A program made the translations under genes and the position numbers. Below are positions 7,708 to 17,562 of a DNA stretch of 38,272 bases, in pieces; the stretch's first letter is position 1; each line of letters begins with the position of its first letter. The DNA is from UKL13-2 sp947085425 (GTDB lineage Bacteria; Pseudomonadota; Gammaproteobacteria; Burkholderiales; Usitatibacteraceae): NCBI GenBank assembly GCA_947085425.1, contig CAMTWK010000030.1, positions 1-38,272 of the forward strand, read 5' to 3'. Below the pieces are notes generated by a model. The model saw only the letters and a program-made list of their open reading frames with translations, was not told the DNA's origin and did no database searches.

Positions 7708-7710
7708 GAT

Positions 7711-8556
7711 TTACGCTTTGCCGTGTGCACCGGCGTAGCCACGCACTTGTTGTAGATGTTTGTCGATGTTTGGCAGGGCGGTGGCGATCGCTTCATAACT
7801 ATCGCCGAGTTTGCCGGCCAAACCGGGTGGCAGCGGCACAATTTTGCCGTTGCCGGAGTGGCCAAAGGCCAGCACTTTGACAAGCTGGTTGGCGATAAAT
7901 AATGTGCGCTCAAGCCCTGCGGGCGGCGGCGGCTCGTGGTGATTGCGAATGGCATCAATCAATGCTTCCGGGAAACGCCACTTTTCAGCGAGCATGGCAC
8001 CGGCAAGGGTGTGATCAACACGTAAATGTTTGCGTTCGGCGTCGATCAAATCGGTTTGGTCGGCGGCAGTTTGTTGCAATGCCGATCGAAACGGGCCGGG
8101 CATATGAAGCGTAAACATGATTTTGCCGAAGTCGTGCAACAGGCCGGCGACATACGCTTCGGTCGAATCACAATCGTCAAATTCTTGCGCGAGTAATCGG
8201 CTGATTTCAGCACAGCCGAGTGAGTGTAATAAATAGGCGTCGGTATCGAATCCGGCAGAATTGGTTTTGGGGATCATGCCTACAGCCGCAGTGCGAATGG
8301 CGAGGTTTTTGACGGTGTTGATGCCGAGCATCACCACCGCTTGTGAAACGCTCGAGACTTTGTTGGGCATGGCATAAAAGGCGGAATTGATCACCCGCAA
8401 AATCTGCGCGGCCAACACCGGATCTTTTTCAATGACTTCAACAATGTCTTTGGGGGCGACATCTGGATTGCGGGTGAGTTCGAGCACGCGCAGCACGCTT
8501 TTTGGAAAAGCGGGCATGCGATCGACGGCATCAACTAGCTGTTGTTCTATTGTCAT
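7711..8556 (-). CDS. HDOD domain signalling protein
   Basis: The 281-residue protein carries an HDOD domain over most of its length: the family opening LPxFP-like MPAFPKSVLRVLEL, then DPVLAAQILRVINSAFY, VSQAVVMLGINTVKNLAI and AGLLHDFGKI. An HD pair is visible at 141-142 (HDFGK), though HDOD proteins as a class usually lack full phosphodiesterase activity and act as signalling or scaffold modules. No additional receiver or GGDEF domain is fused. The gene starts 9 bases after the glmS stop and ends 3 bases before the MBL-hydrolase start, so the three are likely co-transcribed. Confidence 0.92.
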   Translation of the reverse strand: MTIEQQLVDAVDRMPAFPKSVLRVLELTRNPDVAPKDIVEVIEKDPVLAAQILRVINSAFYAMPNKVSSVSQAVVMLGINTVKNLAIRTAAVGMIPKTNSAGFDTDAYLLHSLGCAEISRLLAQEFDDCDSTEAYVAGLLHDFGKIMFTLHMPGPFRSALQQTAADQTDLIDAERKHLRVDHTLAGAMLAEKWRFPEALIDAIRNHHEPPPPAGLERTLFIANQLVKVLAFGHSGNGKIVPLPPGLAGKLGDSYEAIATALPNIDKHLQQVRGYAGAHGKA

Positions 8557-8565
8557 AGGTGGAGA

Positions 8566-10401
8566 TTATTCGACGGTGACGCTTTTGGCGAGGTTTCGTG
8601 GTTTATCGACATCGGTACCCAGTTTTACCGCTGTATGGTACGCGAGTAGTTGCACCGGAATCGCGTGAATAAGGGGGGAAAGCAGGCCCGTATGTCGCGG
8701 TGTGCGGATGACATGCACCCCTGCGCTTTCGCCAAAATGGCTGTCGGCATCGGCAAACACAAATAATTCACCGCCACGGGCGCTGACTTCCTGCATGTTG
8801 GATTTCACTTTTTCGAGCAGGGCATCATTGGGGGCAATCACCACCACCGGCATGTTGTCGTCCACCAGCGCCAAGGGGCCGTGTTTAAGCTCACCGGCCG
8901 GGTAGGCTTCGGCGTGGATATACGAGATCTCCTTGAGCTTGAGGGCGCCTTCGAGGGCGATCGGGTAGTGCAGACCCCGGCCAAGAAACAGCGCGTGACG
9001 TTTGAGCGCGAATTCGTCCGCCCAGCCGCGAATTTGTGGCTCGAGATTAAGCGCCTGTTGGACACTGCCGGGCACATGCCGCAGTTGTTCGATGTAATCG
9101 GCCTCGGCGGCGGCGGTGAGTTTGCCGCGCACTTTTGCCAGCGTGATGGCCAAGGCAAACAACGCCACCAGTTGGGTGGTGAAGGCTTTGGTCGAGGCGA
9201 CGCCGATTTCCATGCCGGCGCGGGTGTAAAACACCATGGCCGAGGCGCGTGGAATCGCCGATTCACGCACATTACAAATCGACAGGGTGGCATTGTGGCC
9301 GAGTTCTTTGGCGCGTTTGAGCGCTTCCATGGTGTCGAGCGTTTCGCCGGATTGTGAAATCGTCACCACCAATTGTGACGGGTTGGGAATTGAATCGCGG
9401 TAACGATATTCATGGCCCAATTCGACCTGGCAGGGTAGCCCGGCGATTGTTTCTATCCATTGTTTGGCGACCAACCCGCCATAAAAGCTGGTGCCCGAGG
9501 CGAGAATCAATACGCCGTTGGCCCTGGCGAAATGCGCCGCCGCTGCCTCACCAAAATAGCCAACATCAAGGCCGTCGGTAATGATGGTTTCGAGGGTGTC
9601 GGCAACCGCACGCGGCTGCTCGTGAATTTCCTTTTGCATGTAGTGGGTGTATTGACCGAGATCTTGGGCGTCGTCGGTGACGGTGGAGGTGTGCACTTCG
9701 CGATCGACGGCTTGGCCCTTGTTATCCACCACGGCGATGTGGCTGCGGGTAATTTCGGCAACATCGCCTTCTTCGAGATACATCACCCGGCGGGTCACCG
9801 GCAAAATGGCGGAAACGTCGGAGGCGATAAAGTTTTCGTTGTCACCCACACCGATCAATAACGGGCAGCCAACCCGCGCGCAAATCATCACATCTGGCTG
9901 CGACAACGCCACCACGGCGATGGCATAAGCGCCTTGTAATTCGCGCGCCGCTTGTTGGGTGGCGGTGAACAGATTTTTTGATTGCTGGAAATAGAAATGA
10001 ATCAGGTGGGCGATGACTTCGGTGTCGGTCTGTGAATCAAACACATACCCTTCTGCTTTTAAGCGGGTGCGTTGTTCGTCGTGATTTTCGATGATGCCGT
10101 TGTGGACCACTGCAATATCGTCCTGGGAAACATGCGGGTGGGCGTTGGGTTCGGTGACGCCGCCGTGGGTGGCCCAGCGGGTGTGGCCGATACCCAGAAT
10201 GCCGTTGACGTTTTCTTCACGAACCGCGGCTTCCATTTCGGCGACACGTCCGACCCGGCGGATGCGGACGATTGCCTTGGCGTCGGCCGACATGACGGCA
10301 ATGCCGGAAGAATCATAACCACGGTATTCGAGACGTGTCAGCCCTTCGGTGAGGACCGGAACGATGTTACGAGTGGAAATTGCGCCAACAATGCCGCACA
10401 T
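8566..10401 (-). CDS. glmS: Glutamine--fructose-6-phosphate aminotransferase (isomerizing)
   Basis: GlmS makes glucosamine-6-phosphate from fructose-6-phosphate and glutamine, the first step to UDP-GlcNAc for peptidoglycan and LPS. At 611 residues it is full length. The N-terminal Ntn amidotransferase begins MCGIVGAIS with catalytic Cys2 and keeps GHTRWATHG and HNGIIENH. Two SIS domains follow, with ASGTSFYGGL, TISQSGETLDT and, near the C-terminus, HAEAYPAGELKHGPLAL and PRNLAKSVTVE. It lies downstream of glmU on the same strand, as in many betaproteobacteria, separated by 113 bases that could hold its own promoter. No glmS ribozyme was recognised. Confidence 0.98.
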   Translation of the reverse strand: MCGIVGAISTRNIVPVLTEGLTRLEYRGYDSSGIAVMSADAKAIVRIRRVGRVAEMEAAVREENVNGILGIGHTRWATHGGVTEPNAHPHVSQDDIAVVHNGIIENHDEQRTRLKAEGYVFDSQTDTEVIAHLIHFYFQQSKNLFTATQQAARELQGAYAIAVVALSQPDVMICARVGCPLLIGVGDNENFIASDVSAILPVTRRVMYLEEGDVAEITRSHIAVVDNKGQAVDREVHTSTVTDDAQDLGQYTHYMQKEIHEQPRAVADTLETIITDGLDVGYFGEAAAAHFARANGVLILASGTSFYGGLVAKQWIETIAGLPCQVELGHEYRYRDSIPNPSQLVVTISQSGETLDTMEALKRAKELGHNATLSICNVRESAIPRASAMVFYTRAGMEIGVASTKAFTTQLVALFALAITLAKVRGKLTAAAEADYIEQLRHVPGSVQQALNLEPQIRGWADEFALKRHALFLGRGLHYPIALEGALKLKEISYIHAEAYPAGELKHGPLALVDDNMPVVVIAPNDALLEKVKSNMQEVSARGGELFVFADADSHFGESAGVHVIRTPRHTGLLSPLIHAIPVQLLAYHTAVKLGTDVDKPRNLAKSVTVE

Positions 10402-10514
10402 AACGAGCCTTCGCTAAAACAATTGAATGATGGCGAAATTCTACGCTGTCATACGACTAAAATTGCGGCGCGATTGGGCTGATAATCGGTAATTATCATA
10501 ACAACGATGACCGG

Positions 10515-11894
10515 TTATTTTTTCTGCGGCTTTTGCGGGCGCTGCCAGCCGGATTTTACCGTTTGGGTTTTTTCATTCAGCGCAAGGCTGTCGGCGGGCA
10601 CGTCTTTCCAGATGGTGGTGCCGGCGCCAACCGTGGCACCCGCGTGTACCGTCACCGGGGCGATCAGTTGAACATCCGAGCCAATGTGGACGTTGTCCCC
10701 AATCACTGTGCGGTGTTTATCGGCGCCGTCGTAGTTGCAGGTGATGGTGCCCGCGCCAACATTGACGGACCGGCCGACGCTGCTGTCGCCGATATAGCTC
10801 AGGTGGTTGGCTTTGGAGCCGTGGCCGATGTCGCTGGCTTTGACCTCGACAAAATTGCCTATGTGCACCTCGTCGGCCAGGATGGTGCCCGGGCGGATAC
10901 GCGCATAAGGACCGATGCGGGTATTGCTGCCGATAGTCGCCGAGTCAATCATGGTGAACGGCAAAATTTCACTGCCGGTTCCGATCTGGCAGTCGCGCAA
11001 AATACAATTCGCACCGACGATGACGCCGGTGGCAAGCATCACATTGCCTTCAAAAATACAATTGACGTCGATGGTGACATCGGTCGCGCATTGCAAATTT
11101 CCACGCACGTCGAGTCGTGATGGATCGCGCAAGGTGACCCCGTCTTGCATGAGTTGTTTGGCTTTTTCCATTTGATAGGTGCGTTCCAATTCCGCCAGTT
11201 GATCGCGACTATTGATGCCGGCCACTTCCCATGCCTGTTCGGCCGCGTGTGTGACCACCGGTAAATTTTCATCAACCGCGTGTTTAAGAATGTCGGTCAA
11301 ATAATACTCGCCCTGGGCATTGTTGCTGTTGAGGTTCGGCAACCAGCGCGCCAACCAGGCGGTGGGACAGGCTAAAAAGCCGGTATTGATTTCAGTGATG
11401 TTGCGTTGGCTTTCGGTGGCGTCTTTTTCCTCGACAATTTCCTGTGCGCGGCCCGCCGCATTGCGGACAATGCGTCCCAGCCCCTTGGGGTTGGTCACCG
11501 TCATGGTCAACCAGGCGAGTTGGTTTTTTTCGGCATCGATAGTAAGTTTTTTTAATGTTTCCGCTTTTATGAGTGGCACATCACCATACAAAACCAGCGT
11601 GATATCGGTGGCGCGGACTTCTGGCGAAAGCGCTTGCAACACCGCGTGGCCGGTGCCGAGTTGTGGGGATTGTTCTGCCCAACTGAGTCTCGTCTGGTCT
11701 GCAAATGCCGCGCGCACGGTGTCACCACCATGGCCATAAACAATCGTGATGATGTCGGGAGAAAGTTGGGTTGCGCTATCAATAACATGCGCCAGCAGTG
11801 ATCGACCGGCGAGGGGATGCAATACTTTGGGCAACGCCGACCGCATGCGTGTGCCTTGACCTGCGGCGAGAATGACGACAGATAGTAGTGGCAT
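10515..11894 (-). CDS. glmU: Bifunctional GlmU: N-acetylglucosamine-1-phosphate uridyltransferase / glucosamine-1-phosphate acetyltransferase
   Basis: GlmU acetylates glucosamine-1-phosphate and then couples it to UTP to give UDP-GlcNAc. The N-terminal uridyltransferase has the LAAGQGTRMRSALPKVLHPL signature. The C-terminal half is a left-handed beta-helix of hexapeptide repeats (for example IGSNTRIGPYARIRPG) with the acetyltransferase segment GNFVEVKASDIGHGSKANHL and NVGAGTITCNYDGADK. I chose the ATG giving MPLLSVVILAAG (459 residues); a TTG five codons upstream is possible but unlikely. Neither has a clear Shine-Dalgarno. The gene follows the atp-operon terminator, so it has its own promoter or depends on read-through. 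Confidence 0.97.
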   Translation of the reverse strand: MPLLSVVILAAGQGTRMRSALPKVLHPLAGRSLLAHVIDSATQLSPDIITIVYGHGGDTVRAAFADQTRLSWAEQSPQLGTGHAVLQALSPEVRATDITLVLYGDVPLIKAETLKKLTIDAEKNQLAWLTMTVTNPKGLGRIVRNAAGRAQEIVEEKDATESQRNITEINTGFLACPTAWLARWLPNLNSNNAQGEYYLTDILKHAVDENLPVVTHAAEQAWEVAGINSRDQLAELERTYQMEKAKQLMQDGVTLRDPSRLDVRGNLQCATDVTIDVNCIFEGNVMLATGVIVGANCILRDCQIGTGSEILPFTMIDSATIGSNTRIGPYARIRPGTILADEVHIGNFVEVKASDIGHGSKANHLSYIGDSSVGRSVNVGAGTITCNYDGADKHRTVIGDNVHIGSDVQLIAPVTVHAGATVGAGTTIWKDVPADSLALNEKTQTVKSGWQRPQKPQKK

Positions 11895-11910
11895 ATATTG
11901 TTTGCGCAAA

Positions 11911-11940
11911 TAAAAAGGCAGCGGAAAAAATCCGCTGCCT
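11911..11940 (-). terminator. Rho-independent terminator of the atp operon
   Basis: Perfect 9-bp stem (GGCAGCGGA at 11917-11925, TCCGCTGCC at 11931-11939) with a 5-base loop. On the minus strand it is followed by a run of T (11912-11916). It lies 57 bases past the atpC stop, before glmU. Confidence 0.93.
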
Positions 11941-11996
11941 AAAATTTTTACTGCGCCTCTAAACCGTTACGGCGGGTTAATGGTACCAAAATTTGC

Positions 11997-12407
11997 TTAT
12001 TTACGCAACTTTCTAATGGAGGCCAACTGGGCGGCAAGTTGTGCCAGCTCCGCCTGGACAACTGCCCGCTCCTGGCCGCTTGTGCGGTTAGTGAGCGCTT
12101 CCTCAGCGGCGCGCTGTGCCTCCAGCACTTTTATCTCATCCAAATCTTTTGCCCGAATCGAGGTATTGGCGAGAATAGTTAACGCCCTTGGCTGAACTTC
12201 TAATATGCCGCCAGAAACGTAAATTAGCTCTTCTGCCCCACCCACCATAGTGACTTTGACGGTGCCCGGCTTGATCAGCGTGAGCAACGGCGCATGTTGC
12301 GGCAAAATGCCGAGCTCACCGGATTCACCCGGCGCAACCACCATCACAGCTTCGCCGGAAAAGATGGATTGTTCAGCGGAAACAATATTGACGTTTAGTG
12401 TTGCCAT
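11997..12407 (-). CDS. atpC: F1Fo ATP synthase epsilon subunit
   Basis: The epsilon subunit forms part of the rotary central stalk and can inhibit ATP hydrolysis. The start is at MATLNVNIVSAEQSIFSGEA (136 residues); the open frame extends 23 codons upstream, but that part has no family resemblance. The N-terminal beta-sandwich is visible (GELGILPQHAPLLTLIKPG, then YVSGGILEVQP), followed by the two-helix C-terminal domain (AQRAAEEAL...LAQLAAQLASIRKL). It is the last gene of the atp operon, 84 bases after atpD, and is followed by the operon terminator. Confidence 0.96.
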   Translation of the reverse strand: MATLNVNIVSAEQSIFSGEAVMVVAPGESGELGILPQHAPLLTLIKPGTVKVTMVGGAEELIYVSGGILEVQPRALTILANTSIRAKDLDEIKVLEAQRAAEEALTNRTSGQERAVVQAELAQLAAQLASIRKLRK

Positions 12408-12491
12408 TAGATTTGCCTGTAAATGAGTGAACGGATGGTTGTGTGGACGGCTGCTCTGATTGCGGCTGCAATTCACATCATCATCGGTTTA

Positions 12492-13913
12492 CTACATTGT
12501 TTTTGCCTTTTCAAATACTTCGTCGATGCCGCCGACCATGTAAAACGCCTGCTCTGGCAGTGCATCACATTCGCCGTCAACAATCATTTTGAAGCCACGA
12601 ATGGTTTCCTTCAATGGTACGATTTTGCCGGGTGAGCCAGTAAAGACTTCGGCAACGTTAAACGGCTGTGACAAGAAGCGCTGAATCTTACGCGCGCGGG
12701 ACACGGCCAATTTGTCTTCTGGGGACAATTCATCCATACCCAAAATGGCGATGATGTCGCGCAATTCTTTGTAGCGCTGCAAGGTCGACTGTACGCGGCG
12801 AGCAACAGTGTAGTGCTCTTCACCGACCACCTGTGGGTCAAGCTGGCGACTGGTGGAGTCAAGTGGATCCACCGCTGGATAAATACCCAGCGAGGCGATG
12901 TCGCGTGACAACACAACCGTCGCATCCAAGTGGGCAAAGGTAGTTGCAGGCGACGGATCGGTCAAGTCATCGGCAGGCACGTAAACGGCCTGAATCGATG
13001 TGATCGAGCCGGTCTTGGTGGAGGTGATGCGCTCTTGCAATACGCCCATTTCTTCGGCCAGGGTTGGCTGATATCCCACCGCAGATGGCATCCTTCCGAG
13101 CAAGGCGGATACTTCGGTACCGGCCAGGGTGTAGCGATAAATATTGTCGACAAAGAACAGAATGTCTTTGCCTTCGTCACGGAAACGCTCGGCCATGGTC
13201 AAACCGGTCAGCGCCACACGCAAACGGTTGCCTGGTGGCTCGTTCATCTGACCAAACACCATCGCAACTTTGGATTGGCTGAGGTCTTCGGAATTAATCA
13301 CACCCGCTTCTTGCATCTCGTGATAAAAGTCGTTGCCCTCGCGGGTACGTTCACCCACGCCGGCAAATACCGACAAACCGCCGTAGCTCTTGGCAATATT
13401 GTTGATCAGTTCAAGCATGTTTACGGTTTTGCCCACACCCGCGCCGCCGAACAAACCAATCTTGCCACCCTTGGCAAACGGACAGACCAAGTCAATAACT
13501 TTAATTCCTGTCGGCAACAAATCAACCGATGGAGACAATTCGTCAAACTTCGGTGCCGGCTGATGAATTGAACGGCGCTCGTCGGTTTTGATCGGGCCCT
13601 GTTCGTCAATCGGGCGACCCAGAACGTCCATGATCCGACCCAATGTCGCGGCACCAACTGGCACCGATATCGGCGCGCCTGAGCCTTTGACTTTCATGCC
13701 GCGACGCAGGCCGTCGGATGAGCCCATGGCAATACAACGCACCACGCCGTCGCCGAGCTGTTGCTCGACTTCGAACGTCAAGCCTTGTTCGGCAAAACTT
13801 TTCTGACCGTCGTCCTGCAGGGTCAGCGCTTCATAAATTTTTGGCATTGCATCGCGGGGAAACTGGATGTCGACCACCGCTCCAATACACTGAACAATAT
13901 TTCCTGTGCTCAT
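12492..13913 (-). CDS. atpD: F1Fo ATP synthase beta subunit
   Basis: This is the catalytic F1 subunit. Its 473 residues are full length. The P-loop GGAGVGKT lies at 156-163, the catalytic-Glu segment reads GVGERTREGNDFYHEM, and the DNIYRYTLAGTEVSALLGRMPSAVGYQPTL block is strongly conserved; here Y replaces the more usual F in DNIFR/DNIYR-type variation. The start MSTGNIVQCIGAVVD is typical. It follows atpG after 66 bases and precedes atpC. Confidence 0.99.
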   Translation of the reverse strand: MSTGNIVQCIGAVVDIQFPRDAMPKIYEALTLQDDGQKSFAEQGLTFEVEQQLGDGVVRCIAMGSSDGLRRGMKVKGSGAPISVPVGAATLGRIMDVLGRPIDEQGPIKTDERRSIHQPAPKFDELSPSVDLLPTGIKVIDLVCPFAKGGKIGLFGGAGVGKTVNMLELINNIAKSYGGLSVFAGVGERTREGNDFYHEMQEAGVINSEDLSQSKVAMVFGQMNEPPGNRLRVALTGLTMAERFRDEGKDILFFVDNIYRYTLAGTEVSALLGRMPSAVGYQPTLAEEMGVLQERITSTKTGSITSIQAVYVPADDLTDPSPATTFAHLDATVVLSRDIASLGIYPAVDPLDSTSRQLDPQVVGEEHYTVARRVQSTLQRYKELRDIIAILGMDELSPEDKLAVSRARKIQRFLSQPFNVAEVFTGSPGKIVPLKETIRGFKMIVDGECDALPEQAFYMVGGIDEVFEKAKTM

Positions 13914-13979
13914 ATTCGTACCTGACTAAAAATTAAATACTGGTTTGATTCTGAATTCTGTTTAAGGATGATTTACGAC

Positions 13980-14843
13980 TTATACCGCTGCTGCGCCGCC
14001 GACAATTTCCGAGAGTTCCTTGGTAATCGCCGCCTGGCGGGCTTTGTTGTAGGTGAGCTTTAAATCACCAATGACTTCTTTGGCGTTGTCCGATGCGGAC
14101 TTCATTGCCACCATACGCGCCGACTGCTCCGATGCAATATTTTCCGAAACGGCCTGGTAAATGATGGACTCGATGTAGCGCACCAACAATTCGTCGAGAA
14201 CAACCTTGGGATCCGGTTCGTACAAATAATCCCATGTTGAATCAGGCGCACCCAGCGCTTCTCCCGTGAGCGGCAACAGTTGCTCGCACATGGTTTCTTG
14301 CTTCATCGTGTTGACGAATTGGGTGTAACAAAGGTAAAGCGCGTCGATTTTGCCTTCGGCAAATTGGTCGAGCTGAATCTTGATCGGGCCGATCATTTTG
14401 TCGAGATGCGGTTTATCACCCAGGCCAATCACGTGTGAAACCACCGGAATCCCATACCGCTGCAAAAATCCAAAGCCTTTGTTACCAATCGCGGTGGCCT
14501 GCACTTTGGCACCGGCGGTTTCCCACTCCTTAATCTTGGTCACCATCAAACGCATGGCGTTGGTATTGAGTCCACCGCACAGCCCCTTGTCGGACGTGAC
14601 CATGATGACGCCGATGTTCTTTAATTCGCCGTGCTTTTGCAGAAAGGGGTGACGGTAATCAGGGTTGGCATGAGACAAATTCGCGGAAACGCTACGAATT
14701 TTCTCCGCGTACGGGCGCGCCGCGCGCATCCGCTCCTGCGCCTTGCGCATTTTTGAGGCGGCGACCATTTCCATCGCCTTGGTGATCTTGCGCGTGTTTT
14801 CTACGCTCTTGATCTTGCTTCGGATTTCTTTACTTCCGGCCAT
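13980..14843 (-). CDS. atpG: F1Fo ATP synthase gamma subunit
   Basis: Gamma is the rotor shaft inside the alpha3beta3 hexamer. The 287-residue protein starts MAGSKEIRSKIKSVENTRKI and keeps TKAMEMVAASKMRKAQ and the C-terminal block ARMVAMKSASDNAKEVIGDL...YNKARQAAITKELSEIVGGAAA, the hallmark of gamma subunits. The central Rossmann-like part contains VMVTSDKGLCGGLN. It sits 35 bases after atpA and before atpD, the standard order. Confidence 0.98.
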   Translation of the reverse strand: MAGSKEIRSKIKSVENTRKITKAMEMVAASKMRKAQERMRAARPYAEKIRSVSANLSHANPDYRHPFLQKHGELKNIGVIMVTSDKGLCGGLNTNAMRLMVTKIKEWETAGAKVQATAIGNKGFGFLQRYGIPVVSHVIGLGDKPHLDKMIGPIKIQLDQFAEGKIDALYLCYTQFVNTMKQETMCEQLLPLTGEALGAPDSTWDYLYEPDPKVVLDELLVRYIESIIYQAVSENIASEQSARMVAMKSASDNAKEVIGDLKLTYNKARQAAITKELSEIVGGAAAV

Positions 14844-14878
14844 TCTCTGTTCTTTCGAATCGCGTGGATTGCAACGCC

Positions 14879-16426
14879 TTAATAAGCGCCGGTTTTCTTG
14901 AAGTCTGCTATCGCAGCATGCAACGCCTTTTCGTCATTGGCTGACAGGTTTGCGGCCTGATCCATCGAGTCAACAAGGGCGGCGTACTTTGTTTTCAGGA
15001 ATCCACTCAACGCTTTTTCAAAGGCCAGCGCCTTCTTCACGTCGACGTCGTCCATATAGTTGTTGTTGACGGCAAACAAAATCACCGCCATTTCCCATAC
15101 CTGCATAGGCTGGTATTGTGGTTGTTTCATCAACTCGGTGACCATCTTGCCGCGCTCGAGCTGTTTGCGGGTGGCTTCATCGAGGTCTGACGCAAACTGG
15201 GCAAAAGCGGCCAATTCACGATACTGGGCCAGTGCCAAACGTACGCCGGCACCGGTGTCTTTGCGTTTCATGATCTTGGTCTGTGCCGCACCACCGACAC
15301 GCGACACCGACACACCGGCGTTAATCGCAGGGCGAATACCGGCGTTGAACAAATCGGCTTCCAAAAAGATCTGGCCATCGGTGATCGAAATCACGTTGGT
15401 CGGTACAAACGCCGAAACGTCACCCGCCTGGGTTTCGATCACAGGCAATGCGGTTAACGAACCGGTTTTGCCTTTGACTGCGCCGTTGGTGAATTTCTCG
15501 ACGTAATCTTCGTTCACCCGCGCCGCACGCTCCAATAAACGTGAGTGCAAATAAAACACGTCGCCCGGGTATGCTTCGCGACCCGGCGGGCGGCGTAGCA
15601 ACAGCGAAATTTGGCGATAGGCCACGGCTTGTTTAGACAAGTCGTCATAAATAATCAGCGCATCTTCGCCACGATCGCGGAAATATTCGCCCATGGTGCA
15701 ACCGGAATAGGCGGACAGGTATTGCATGGCTGCGGATTCAGATGCGGAAGACGCGACCACAATCGTAAACGCCATCGCGCCGTGCTCTTCAAGCTTGCGC
15801 ACCACGTTGGCAATGGTCGAGGCTTTTTGTCCGATCGCAACATAAACGCAAGTCAGGTTTTTGCCTTTTTGATTGATGATGGTGTCAATCGCCACCGCAG
15901 TCTTGCCAGTCTGACGGTCACCAATGATCAATTCGCGTTGACCGCGACCTACCGGCACCATGGCGTCGATTGATTTCAAGCCGGTCTGCACCGGCTGTGA
16001 CACTGATTTACGTGCGATCACACCTGGCGCAACCTTTTCAATCACGTCGGTCATTTTGGCGTTGACCGGGCCTTTGCCGTCGATTGGCAGGCCCAGTGCA
16101 TTAACCACGCGGCCAATCAGCTCCGGACCAACCGGCACTTCCAAAATGCGACCGGTACATTTGACGGTATCGCCTTCGGAGATGTGTTCGTAGCTGCCCA
16201 ACACCACGGCGCCGACCGAGTCACGTTCGAGGTTCAGCGCAAGACCAATGGTGTTGTTGGGAAACTCCAACATTTCGCCTTGCATCACGTCGGCCAGACC
16301 GTGAATACGACAAATGCCGTCGGTAACCGAAATGACGGTACCTTCGGAGCGTTTCTCGGCGGCGGCCGGAAGCGCCTGAATTTTTGATTTAATCAGCTCG
16401 CTGATTTCTGCCGGGTTGATCTGCAT
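14879..16426 (-). CDS. atpA: F1Fo ATP synthase alpha subunit
   Basis: This is the nucleotide-binding, non-catalytic F1 subunit, 515 residues from MQINPAEISELIKSKI. The open frame continues 27 codons upstream into the atpH stop region, but the family start and a GGAG element 6-10 bases upstream support the ATG at 16424-16426. The P-loop GDRQTGKT lies at 169-176, and the conserved YSGCTMGEYFRDRGEDALIIYDDLSKQ region and the arginine-finger region (SRVGGAAQ) are present. An 80-base spacer separates it from atpH. Confidence 0.99.
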   Translation of the reverse strand: MQINPAEISELIKSKIQALPAAAEKRSEGTVISVTDGICRIHGLADVMQGEMLEFPNNTIGLALNLERDSVGAVVLGSYEHISEGDTVKCTGRILEVPVGPELIGRVVNALGLPIDGKGPVNAKMTDVIEKVAPGVIARKSVSQPVQTGLKSIDAMVPVGRGQRELIIGDRQTGKTAVAIDTIINQKGKNLTCVYVAIGQKASTIANVVRKLEEHGAMAFTIVVASSASESAAMQYLSAYSGCTMGEYFRDRGEDALIIYDDLSKQAVAYRQISLLLRRPPGREAYPGDVFYLHSRLLERAARVNEDYVEKFTNGAVKGKTGSLTALPVIETQAGDVSAFVPTNVISITDGQIFLEADLFNAGIRPAINAGVSVSRVGGAAQTKIMKRKDTGAGVRLALAQYRELAAFAQFASDLDEATRKQLERGKMVTELMKQPQYQPMQVWEMAVILFAVNNNYMDDVDVKKALAFEKALSGFLKTKYAALVDSMDQAANLSANDEKALHAAIADFKKTGAY

Positions 16427-16506
16427 ACCCACTCCAATACTGAAAGATTCTGAGAATTCGTTTAAGGTCGCGCTAAGTTGTATTGGCGGGTTTCCCCATT
16501 GCGCCA

Positions 16507-17043
16507 CTACGCCATCAACGCCTGTTTCATTTGGTCCAATGTATCGCGCACCGAGGCATGCACCACGTCATCACCAACTTGAACGCGGGCGCCACCGATC
16601 AGTGACTCATCTATCCGTACTTCAGCTTCAACTTTTTTGCCGTATTTCTTGGCGATCGCATCAACCAGACCACCTTTATCTGCGTCCGAAAGCACAAACG
16701 CTGACGTAATGGTTGCCTTGATCACACCGTCATGCTCGCGTTGCAAGCGCTCAAAGTGTTCACTGATAAACGGTAACAATGACGCTTTACCGTTATCTAT
16801 TAACATCGCCACCAAATTGGCCAGCAAAGGCGACAGACTGCCACCCGTTGCTGCGGCCAAAATCGTCGCTTTTTCCGCCGCGGTTACCCGCGGGTTGCCC
16901 AACGTTGAGGCCATTTGTGCATTTGCCGCGGCAATACCCAAGGCCTTTAACGTGGCGCCCGTAGGCGTTGCCGAGTTGGCCTCGACAGAGGCGCGAAAGG
17001 TCGCCTCGGCATACGGACGTGCAACCGTGGTCAGCTCGGCCAT
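16507..17043 (-). CDS. atpH: F1Fo ATP synthase delta subunit
   Basis: Delta links F1 to the peripheral stalk. The 178-residue protein starts MAELTTVARPYAEA, the typical N-terminus, and ends with the family signature DESLIGGARVQVGDDVVHASVRDTLDQMKQAL. The start codon overlaps the atpF stop by one base (TAATG), indicating translational coupling, which suits subunits of the same stalk. Confidence 0.97.
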   Translation of the reverse strand: MAELTTVARPYAEATFRASVEANSATPTGATLKALGIAAANAQMASTLGNPRVTAAEKATILAAATGGSLSPLLANLVAMLIDNGKASLLPFISEHFERLQREHDGVIKATITSAFVLSDADKGGLVDAIAKKYGKKVEAEVRIDESLIGGARVQVGDDVVHASVRDTLDQMKQALMA

Positions 17044-17513
17044 TACAGCTGGCCTTTTAATTGATTAAGCATGTCGGCATGTGCGGCAACGTCTATTTCA
17101 CGTTTAAGAATCTTTTCCGCACCCACTACCGCCAACGCTGCCACCTGCTCACGCAATTGATCTTTGGCTTTTTGCTTTTCCTGCTCAATTTGGGCGTGCG
17201 CGGCGGCAATAATGCGCTCTGCTTCCGACCGTGCCTGAGCTTTGGCTTCTTCAAGCGTTGCGGCAATTTGTTTGTCGTTCAACGTTTTGAAATCAGCCGC
17301 TGCATTACGCGCGTCCTTGAGCATCACCGCTTTTTGTGCTTCGCCCTCAGCCAGCGCTGCCTTGCCTTTTTCAGCCTCAGCCAAACCATCCGCTATTTTC
17401 CGGCGTCGGGTTTCAATTGCATCGTTGAGCGGCGGCCATACAAACTTGTATGTAAACGCGATAAAAATCGCGAAACCGATCGCTTGCGCGAGCAAGGTCA
17501 TGTTGATATTCAT
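17043..17513 (-). CDS. atpF: F1Fo ATP synthase b subunit
   Basis: The b subunit is the membrane-anchored peripheral stalk. The 156-residue protein begins MNINMTLLAQAIGFAIFIAF (the single N-terminal membrane span), followed by KFVWPPLNDAIETRRRKIADGL and a long alanine/glutamate-rich coiled coil, the usual arrangement. A short C-terminal part reads ALAVVGAEKILKREID. It lies 49 bases after atpE and overlaps atpH by one base. Confidence 0.97.
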   Translation of the reverse strand: MNINMTLLAQAIGFAIFIAFTYKFVWPPLNDAIETRRRKIADGLAEAEKGKAALAEGEAQKAVMLKDARNAAADFKTLNDKQIAATLEEAKAQARSEAERIIAAAHAQIEQEKQKAKDQLREQVAALAVVGAEKILKREIDVAAHADMLNQLKGQL

Positions 17514-17562
17514 GACGGTGCCTTTCCTATGCTGTCAATAAACGATTTAAAGAGGTCGTTAA

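Noticed and set aside
10480..10498. TGATAAT-N5-ATTATCA inverted repeat between glmU and glmS
   Set aside because: AT-rich, no T run on the transcribed strand; could be a weak hairpin or chance, so not called a terminator or operator.
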